The position numbers were made by a program, and so were the translations under genes. Shown piece by piece: positions 52,881 through 60,779 of a stretch of 64,000 nucleotides of DNA. Each line of letters starts with the position of its first letter. Position 1 is the first letter of the stretch. Origin of the DNA: Lethocerus indicus (taxonomy: Eukaryota; Arthropoda; Insecta; Hemiptera; Belostomatidae). The notes under the pieces were generated by a model. The model was not told the DNA's origin. It did no database searches and was given only the letters and a program-made list of their open reading frames with translations. The DNA lies in assembly GCA_019843655.1 (NCBI GenBank), contig JACDQD010000003.1:31298224-31362223 (forward strand), written 5' to 3'.

Positions 52881-52906
52881 GTGTGTGTGTGTGTGTGTGT
52901 GTGTGT
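52881..52906. repeat. (GT)n microsatellite
   Basis: Thirteen GT units, 70 bases after a family A copy. Confidence 0.97.
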
Positions 52907-53103
52907 ATGGGTATAGGTGGCGAAGACGCCTTAACGCGTTGAACACGGCAAGAACAATGTATGCTAATACAGCAGGGAATATGTTCAACCCCGGTTATAC
53001 GTTGTCGAGGGGGGCCAGGGGCGGGATTAAAGGTGCGGAAGGATAAATTCTGTTGGGAGGATTTGGAAAAGTCTGAGGGCTGCACAACCCACAAAGGGAT
53101 CTT

Positions 53104-53106
53104 ATA

Positions 53107-53158
<52 letters not shown>
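53104..53158. repeat. (TA)n microsatellite
   Basis: About 27 TA units with G interruptions near both ends. Confidence 0.97.
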
Positions 53159-53163
<5 letters not shown>

Positions 53164-53356
53164 CAGACTCCCCTCAACCCCTCTCGTCCCCTAAAGATAA
53201 AGGCTTCAAACAAAATAAGCAACGGCTCGGAATATAGCCCTCGGTCGTTCTGAAAAATTCCGCGCGAAAATCGGAGTATCCGATAAAGTTATTTTGTGAC
53301 CAGTCAATATAGAAATAATTCAGTCAGGATTTAAAAGGTTCGACGCCCAGATTTCT

Positions 53357-53388
53357 CGATTTTATGATATAGTTTAATCATAAAATCG
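53357..53388. repeat. Perfect 12-bp stem-loop
   Basis: CGATTTTATGAT and ATCATAAAATCG are exact reverse complements separated by eight bases. AT-rich, no U-tract after it, so probably not a terminator of any kind. Confidence 0.7.
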
Positions 53389-53419
53389 ATCGTCAACTGC
53401 TATATTAACGGTACGGCTT

Positions 53420-53580
53420 CAATATCGGGCAGTATTGAGAGGAGGATTGGCCGAGAGAAAACAACGGCAAGAATAATGAGGTTTCCACGATCATGAGGAA
53501 TATATCAGTTCAGACGTTCAGGTTACAAAGAACCGGGCAATATTGAGAGAGAAACTTTCATACATTACAACCTAAAATAA
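53420..53580 (+). repeat. Two family B module fragments in tandem
   Basis: CGGGCAGTATTGAGAGGAGG at about 53427 and GAACCGGGCAATATTGAGAG at about 53530, with GAAACTTTCATACATTAC after the second. The pair ends about 160 bases before the piggyBac element. Confidence 0.6.
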
Positions 53581-53739
53581 CTAATTTTTTTCATATATCC
53601 TCGCGATCTTCGAGGATAATTAGGAAAATCGAGCGCACGGAAAATTCGCAGGAGGGTTTTTCCACGTTGTCCACTTCTGAGAAGTTGACTAAGGTTAGCC
53701 CCGGTTTTGGGGAGCCAGTGGGTCCGATACAGTTGATTA

Positions 53740-54708
53740 TTAACACATTGCGGACGGGTCACGAGATATCTCGTTTTTAGCAAACTGAACGTTGCGGACG
53801 GGTCACGAGATATCTCGTTTTCATGTTTTTTTTGGAAAGATAAGAGAGAGGTTGGAATGATTTCGACAATTCATAAATTTGAAATGGTTGAATGCACTGG
53901 AAAATATGAAACTATACAAAAACCGAAATGCATTGCAGATTATAATCTAAATATGAACGGTGTAGATCTTGCAGATCAATATCTATCATATTACTCAATA
54001 TTGAGAAAAACAATTAAATGGCCTAAGAAGTAGTATTATATCTCGTAAACTGCGGCCTGTTCAATGCATTGAAGATTTATAATTCGTGTAATGATGAAAA
54101 AATTAAATATAAAGACTTTCTACTTGCCGTGATGAAATTGTGGACGACGGAAGAAAAATCAACGGATACATTTATGGATTTAGAACAAAGTATTCCAAAT
54201 ACAACAAATCACCTACGTGTCAACCCACCATGTAGACTCTCTGGGAATATGAAACAGCATATACTGGGACCAACAACGAGTAAAGGCGAAAAGAAGTTCC
54301 CAACCAAACAATGTAAAGTTTGTTCGTGCAATGGAAAAAGGAGCGAAACAAGATATTGTTGTCAATTGTGCCAAACAGTATTGCACGAAGGAGTATGCTT
54401 TAGCAAATATCACACTCTAAAGCAATATTAAAATTTGTAAAATAAATAATAGTATGTATATGCACATTTATACATAATACCTTATTTATAATATGTGTGT
54501 AAATATGTAATGTAAAAAATCTTATATAATAAACAGATATATAAACTATATATATAGTATTATTTAAAAATACTAAATGCAAATTAGTAATCTGCGTATC
54601 CGCTTCCTGTTACATGCCAAGCGTGTTTTTAGAGCGTTCGAAATGTGCGGTCTTTGAGGGCGTGTTGAACGCGGGTCGCGATCTCGTGACCCGTCCGCAA
54701 TGTGTTAA
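53740..54708 (+). mobile_element. Internally deleted piggyBac-like transposon with intact ends
   Basis: The element starts and ends with TTAA, the piggyBac target duplication (53740-53743 and 54705-54708). Its ends are inverted repeats of about 26 bp, reading CACATTGCGGACGGGTCACG inward from each side. Inside the left end the block TTGCGGACGGGTCACGAG with its flank occurs twice (53749-53778 and 53792-53822), a subterminal direct repeat typical of the group. The right end has a degenerate second copy (54661-54690). Only the C-terminal part of the transposase is left. At under 1 kb the element lacks most of a normal transposase of about 600 residues. Confidence 0.92.
53857..54431 (+). pseudogene. 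piggyBac transposase C-terminal fragment, frameshifted
   Basis: piggyBac transposase cuts and pastes the element at TTAA sites. The first frame (53857-54033) reads STIHKFEMVE, KPKCIADYN, NGVDLADQ and KTIKWPKK. In the family, GVD-x-x-DQ carries the third catalytic Asp (codon at 53965-53967). A one-base shift at about 54031 breaks the frame. The second frame (54033-54431) continues the family order with LVNCGLFNALKIYN and ends in a Cys/His-rich domain at about 54313-54410 (CKVC, CCQLC, CF-x-x-YH), the C-terminal zinc-binding domain of PGBD-type transposases. The N-terminus and the first two catalytic aspartates are absent, removed by the internal deletion. It cannot encode an active enzyme, although the ends could in principle be moved by a related transposase. 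Confidence 0.9.
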
Positions 54709-55314
54709 ATCAAATTTATACACTTTAAGTTGGCCAAATATTACAATATACGAACGGATATACCTAGGTTACATAGTATATGTGTTATTCTACCTATGTA
54801 TATTGCTGTCTGTTTTACTTCTTTTATAGAGTTTCCCAAACTTATTTGGTTCAAAGATATTTTTCCAACACTAGGATATTTGATTTTCGATAATATCTGT
54901 AATATATCGGCGACCCGACCGGCGAACCGAAAGAAAATGATTTTTCCTTTTTCTTTCTTCTAATCAACCTTAAATAATATTTTACAGGAGACGATTAAAA
55001 CCAGGAAAAGGGGGAGGCATTAAGGCTGGGGCGTATTTCTTATCTCCGCATAGACTTAACGATTGCTCTCCTCTAGCCGAGTTTCCCTTTTCTGGCTCGT
55101 ATCTGCTAATTGCGCCGTTCCATTTGGCAGAAGAATATCGATCAGAGTAGACCGCTCGCGGCGGTGGTCTCGTTTTCACGATTCGCGAACAAAGTCTGCA
55201 GACGGGATGAATCGAGAGCCCGAAGGTCTAAAGCGAGAAAATAACACTTAACAGGAAGTGTAATAATATAAAGGAAGAAAATAAATAATATGTCAATACG
55301 ATTAAAGTACCCGA

Positions 55315-55316
<2 letters not shown>

Positions 55317-55365
<49 letters not shown>
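55317..55365. repeat. (TA)n microsatellite
   Basis: About 24 uninterrupted TA units. Confidence 0.97.
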
Positions 55366-55368
<3 letters not shown>

Positions 55369-55629
55369 TCTCATAGCCGTTATGACTTCAAGTTCAGGAA
55401 CTTACTCTCACTAAATGCTCACTAAATAGTGCTTAGGACTTTTAATTTCCGGTTAGATGCCCCCTCTATAACTGGATATGGAGGCTCTGCGGTCCGATTC
55501 CAGGAGGACTCGTTAACTTTTCGGCCGATCGGAAATTTGAATAAACGGGAAAACAACAGGTGGCGCCGACACGTATCGAATGGGCGGCGGCAGCGGGAAC
55601 AATAAAGATTTAAACTAACTGTTGCCTGC

Positions 55630-55910
55630 ATCAATATGTATGACGACGGGGCGTCGGCGGTCCGTCCAAAACTTCATCGTTTTTAATGGAAAATGGAAAT
55701 TGATACGTGTCCGCCCCGGGCCAAGAGCCGCGCAGGATTGATTGTTTATTGTAATAGCAAACGCCGACGCGGCTAACAAATAATATTGCGCCGCCGCGCT
55801 CCCTTTATAAATATTAATATGTTTTTCAAATCCGCCGTACGACAGGCGGAAAGCAGGTTTTTAAACGCCGACCTAATAGAGTTTAAAGCTCTGCGGGAAA
55901 ATTAATGCAG
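55630..55910. other. Repeat-free, conserved-element-like block
   Basis: GATTGATTGTTTATTGTAAT, TTATAAATATTAATATG and CCGCCGTACGACAGGCGG stand together. The last one is an imperfect GC-rich palindrome. No coding homology. Confidence 0.25.
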
Positions 55911-56120
55911 GAAAAAACATAACGGACAAATATCTTTGTAATGGGAAGCCGCCTATCACACAGCCAGCAAGAGATTTTCGTTTTGGCGGCATTTGAGGTA
56001 TATTTCTCTACTGAAATGTACAACTCATAATTGGTATAACGGTCGATAGGACAACGGTTGGATTTGAAAAGTTTTTTTTTATTGAAAGGTCCCAATTAAT
56101 TAACTTTCTACTTGGAAGTG

Positions 56121-56174
56121 TTGTCTACCGACGGTGGGATAAACCTCGAGAAGGGGAAACTTTAATCACATGGG
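56121..56174 (-). repeat. Family C module
   Basis: GTCTACCGACGGTGGGATAA, ACCTCGAGAAGGGG and TTTAATCACATGGG match C in reverse. Confidence 0.7.
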
Positions 56175-56282
56175 CGAATTTTCCCAGAACTTTAAAGCGT
56201 TAGTTCGGTATACGAGGGTTTGGGAAGTGCATTGTCTGTCAGTCACTGCACTTTTACTGTGGATGTTGTTTATTTATCGGGT

Positions 56283-56284
<2 letters not shown>

Positions 56285-56335
<51 letters not shown>
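56285..56335. repeat. (TA)n microsatellite
   Basis: About 25 TA units preceded by GGGTCT. Confidence 0.97.
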
Positions 56336-56341
<6 letters not shown>

Positions 56342-57789
56342 TATCTTCGTTGTTCTCCCGTCGTTGTCATGATTTGATAATGTCAATTTTCTTTTTCGTT
56401 CGGTCGGGTTTCGGCCAAGTTGTTTATGTCTTTTAGAAATATTTGGTCGTTCGCAGACATCACGTTTCATATTTTTTGTATAGATGCCTTAGAACTGATA
56501 ACTAAATGTTCTAATATTCCAATTGTAAAATCACAATAATAATATTTACATATATGTGCCTGCGTGTGTGACCACTATGTTACTGAAAGGTATTATGCTT
56601 ATGTAGGACAGTGATACGTACAATTTAACTGGCGAATGAACGATTTACAGATTTTTTTTCAATAGATAGCTCACGGATATCCAGACTATTCATTTTAAAT
56701 TTATTTTTTCGGAACGTTAGACATATAACTAAAATAATATTCCTGAAATTTATCATATTAAAGTCCACTAATGTAGGATGAAACATAAGCTTCTACTCAT
56801 AAGCTTCTTCAGTTATTTAAATTTTGTAATTGAACGTTTCGAATTAACAGGGACTGCGTACAACCCGGGAAAAGGATAGCGGGAAGTCTGGATACTCTGT
56901 GTAACACTAGAGTAAGCGGGAGTACAATTGGAAGGGGATGAAGCCCCCTCTCGACCACCCATACTGGAGGAAGCAGGTAAGTAGGCCTGTAGGTTGAGTC
57001 TACTAATGAGGATTGACGAATTGAGCTGGTTAAAGCTAAACAGAACGAAGTTCTCAACTTCAAACGAGCGAAGACTTATTTTAAACCCCCACACCGATTT
57101 AGTCTGTGAAACTTGGAATGAGATTCCTTTGTAATTTCGTGCCACCAGGACCACTCTATCTCTTAAACTAACAGCCTAAACACTCAGGTTATGGTCATTG
57201 ATATTTTCCATAAGGAATAACCAGATTACTCAAAATTAAAAGCAATCATATTTTGCAGTCTGTTTTAATAATACATTCTGAGAACCATATCATATTGGTA
57301 ACAATTCAAACTGTTTTAAAAACAAAAAACCGAATAAAATAAAATAACGAGTCAACTTAAAATCAATCAGCTGGGCATTCATGTCTCAATAAGTTTGTTA
57401 AATTAACCGAACTATAGAACAAATAGTTAATTTTGTACTTACTTTCTCTTTAAGTAAATTTAAAATTTGAGTAAATCAGCAAATGTGTCTCCACAAATTC
57501 CAATCTTTCCTTATTGTACTTTTTTGGAGAAGAGTTAGCGGTAACTGGATGTTAGAGCGGCGCCATTTTGTTTTAGGCTTTATACAGATAAAGTACTGAA
57601 CAGAATTTATTTAGTTTTACTCGTTATTTATATAGATCAATTGGTAACTTTGGCCATTTTGCGCTCTAAACACGAATTATTAACCAATTTGAACCAAATT
57701 AAAAACCAATGGTTGAACGGTACAAATCAAAATTTATTCTAACCTTAAAGTAGGATTTCTGTCGAAATACCCCGAAGTATAATATGGAA

Positions 57790-58125
57790 GGGAAGGGATC
57801 GCGGTCATCCAATATCGTTTTCCACGCGAACACGGCCAGGTTCAAGTCCGTAAAATGATTGTTCTTTCCACTTATTCGTTTTCAGCAGAGGCCAAAATCT
57901 TTTCTGCCCGCTGGGTACTGGCGAGCGCGTTTACCTCGATGGACTAAATTATACCGCCGGTTGAGTTTCAGGAAGGTAAACAGCTCGTTTCGTTTCTCCG
58001 TACGATGGCCAACAATCGGAGATAGTTTTTGATCGGGCCCTCATTCTGTCGTTAATAAACGGTACGAGTTTCTCAGCGGAACGATTTGGGACGCGTAACC
58101 GGACAAAATGCAGTTTGGAGACTGA
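57790..58125 (-). pseudogene. Merlin / ISXO2-like DDE transposase remnant
   Basis: The fragment resembles transposases of the eukaryotic Merlin superfamily, relatives of bacterial IS1016/ISXO2. On the minus strand, 58107-58000 gives a hydrophobic strand, VPNRSAEKLVPFIN, then ISDCWPSYG. That matches the family pattern in which an acidic residue in SDCW-x-x-Y (D codon at 58017-58015) is a catalytic Asp. After a one-base frame change, 57953-57918 gives YNLVHRGKRARQ, like the YNFVDP-x-TGAHTQ block. In that same frame, 57857-57800 gives FTDLNLAVFAWKT, like the L-x-x-YL-x-EFMWR block. Order and spacing of the three blocks fit the family. One stop and one frameshift show it is dead. I did not find terminal repeats. 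The similarity was recognised by eye, so the superfamily call is moderate. Confidence 0.55.
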
Positions 58126-60232
58126 GGAACGCGATTCAAAATGGCGTCGCGCTAATGCACAAATACAGAATAAACTTTCATTACGGCCCATGACTACTAA
58201 GAACAATTTATTTGTTCCAAGCAATTCTATCAGAAAGACTGTAGTTAAAAATAATTAGACATTTAAATTTTCATAATTTAAATAAGTTTTAGTAGTGTTT
58301 ACTCTAAGTAGCCTTGGCACGATAATTCAACTTAGGTAGTAACGTGTTAGCAATATTTTGTCTTCATCCAAATGCAATTGTCAATGACACAGAAATGCCA
58401 AGTTTAAATTGAAATTAAAATTACAATATTTAAGCCCAAAAGAACGTTTTTCATAATACAGAAATCACAAATGCATCAAATCCATCACAAAGTTTGGAGA
58501 ACCACAAAGACTGAATTAAAATTTAAAATGTGTCACACAAACTAGATATTGAAGTGTAATCCAAGATTAAAATGCTGAACATACCTTTGTTAAATGAAAA
58601 TTGTTTCACTGTAAGGATACTAAGGCAACACACAATATATAAATAGTGACCTCGAACTTACCTTAAAATTACATGTCTTTTAATGTGTAAAACTTGAATT
58701 GCTGTTAATTACACTGAAACTGTTACTGTTACTGCTTTGCTGTTACTGTTAGAAACAATTAACATCTTCCAGTTAATTGTTAGAAAAAGAAGATTTGGTT
58801 CAACATTAAACAAAAACTCAAAATTATTAACCTCAATCTTTTTTAGGCTCAACATCTGTTTTAGGCTTTAGTTTAGCTACTTACTGAATGAATTCTCATA
58901 CATATTCATTTTCATAGACTAGCATGGCAGTTCTAATGCATCACCAAGTTGCTGAAAATTGTAGTAGAGCCTCAGCCTGGTTTTCTTCTGGTATCTAAAT
59001 TTTACACAAGTATACATTTTTATTGTTTTGTACAAGTAACAAATGATTGTGATTATGTAAAACACAACATTTGGAAGACTATAAAACAGAATTTACATAA
59101 ATGGAATTGTATAATCATGGGACTGAATTCAAGTTGTTTTGCGCTGTTCAAAATTCAACTAAACTAAGCAATTTTCCTTGTATCGATAGATTTCAATATT
59201 TCTTTAATTTGTTTATATGTTGGAAAAATAAACATTGTTACAGAAACAATTTGTTTCATTTTACATTCCTCATCAAAAGTTAGCACAGATTATATCGAAT
59301 TACTGGGTTATTTCAAAGTCCATTTTAGAATGGTTTACACCCATAATTAATTTTAAATTATATACTTACTGTACAGTAGCTAACTGTGTCACCAAAGTGC
59401 TGACAAGTGAAAGATCCTAAGGCTGGTGACTTTCTTTTGGAAAGTTTAGAGGCATGAAAGTATTTAATGTCAACAATCAAGTTTGCATTGTTCATATTTC
59501 TATCTATCATAACTATGTAAGGTTAAAATGGCCAGACTAAGTGATCACAAGTTCTAACAGTGTATTCTGAGCACTGAACATAAAAAGGTTATGTTTATGT
59601 GTTAAACAATTCTAAATATTAAAAGCACCAAAGACACAAGGAATAATACAATAAAAAAATAAGCACAAAGACAGCTGGAATCATAATTCTGAAATGTAAA
59701 TGTAAATGAACTGCACTACCAAATTAAACAATAAGAACAGAAATTTGTCTAACCTGTAATTCCATACTGAATATATACATTTAAGTTACTGAATAGTTTT
59801 TCTACATTATAACCTTTCGCTGAAATGGTAAATGATTGTGTTAAAACATAAAACATGTGAAAGGTTAACCTTTTCATTAGTCCACTTCCCCTATTTATCC
59901 TGTACACATAACTCTCAATATCTGTTTTTGTTTAAATTGAGATGAGAAAAATAACCTTCCTTCAAGCAATGTGTTAGCCATGGAGAACAATTTGTTAACA
60001 TGTTTTAACCAGCTTTAGGGATCATCCAGGAGGTTGTACAAATGAAAAAGGATGCTAAATAAGAAAGGGGCAACTTTTAAGGCAATTTTGATGAGTAAAA
60101 CTGATAATATAGGAGTAGAAGGTGATTTTTTCACCAAGAGAAATGTTGGCTGCCATGTTCTATCAGTTTCATTCCAAGTACAATTTCAATCTATGCAGTG
60201 GCTCGACAAACAAAGAACTGGAAGACCTCCTG

Positions 60233-60234
<2 letters not shown>

Positions 60235-60271
<37 letters not shown>
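60235..60271. repeat. (AT)n microsatellite
   Basis: About 18 AT units, 390 bases beyond the RanBP1 stop codon in the CpG-poor domain. Confidence 0.97.
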
Positions 60272-60274
<3 letters not shown>

Positions 60275-60404
60275 TTTGTTTAGCAGAATATTTCTCTTAA
60301 AAATTGTTAATTGATATTCCTGTTTACACCTATTCTATCCTACTGCTATCTACTTATTGTTCCAAGGTAAAACCAAGAAAGGGTGATTTAATAAAATAAT
60401 TCAT

Positions 60405-60410
60405 TTTATT
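60405..60410 (-). terminator. Candidate poly(A) signal of RanBP1
   Basis: The minus strand reads AATAAA here, 218 bases after the stop codon, followed by T-rich sequence. It is the first strong signal I noticed downstream. A longer 3' UTR running into the CpG-poor sequence to the left is possible. Confidence 0.35.
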
Positions 60411-60627
60411 ATAATATACATCTTGATTTTTAATATTATTTTTATCTAAAAACGCCTAAAAGATCTTCTTCAAGGATTCACTAAAGCCTCATCTAATAAC
60501 TTTCCAAATGAGAAGTAGGATAATAAAATATAAAATTGAATTCTCAAATCAATTATATCCTGAAATAGTCATAAAAAATTCTGAAGCATATTATTAATAA
60601 AAAAAAGGATAAACAAAGTCTCATTGA

Positions 60628-60779
60628 TCACGACGATTCTGAATCTTTTTTCTTTGATTCAACTTCGGCATCATTTTTGTCTTCAGATTTTTCTTGAGTC
60701 TCTATCTTCAGTTTGTTGATTTCATCGACAATTTTTGAATCCTCATTATCATTTTCCTCATTACATGTTTTGGAATCAT
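60628..60779 (-). CDS. RanBP1: RanBP1 terminal coding exon with export signal
   Basis: The last coding exon encodes residues 174-223 and ends in TGA at 60630-60628. The acceptor is CCTTCCAG, and the phase matches the previous donor. The sequence is rich in Asp, Glu, Lys and Ser. It holds one hydrophobic pattern, [10 protein letters not shown] (60732-60703), with the spacing of a classical CRM1-dependent nuclear export signal. Vertebrate RanBP1 has such a signal in the same C-terminal place. Function is inferred from spacing only. Confidence 0.85.

Larger units (their letters stand above)
54709..57179. other. Non-coding between piggyBac element and CpG-poor domain
   Basis: It holds two (TA)n arrays, a C module and the block at 55630-55910. 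No gene seen. Confidence 0.45.
57180..60404. other. AT-rich, CpG-poor sequence downstream of RanBP1; no gene seen
   Basis: I see no recognisable exon here. The stretch is AT-rich and poor in CpG (a hand count gave 3 in 57181-57480 and 4 in 58261-58860), apart from the Merlin-like remnant. It could be an extended 3' UTR of RanBP1, the untranslated part of an unseen convergent gene, or plain intergenic sequence in the same methylated domain. A (TA)n array lies at 60235-60271. Confidence 0.4.

Noticed and set aside
54614..54829. Open frame across the right end of the piggyBac element
   Set aside because: It is the translation of the terminal repeat and flanking AT-rich DNA.
56170..56436. Frames rich in Ile-Tyr repeats
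   Set aside because: They are translations of the (TA)n array, as at 21403, 48169, 52961 and 60052.
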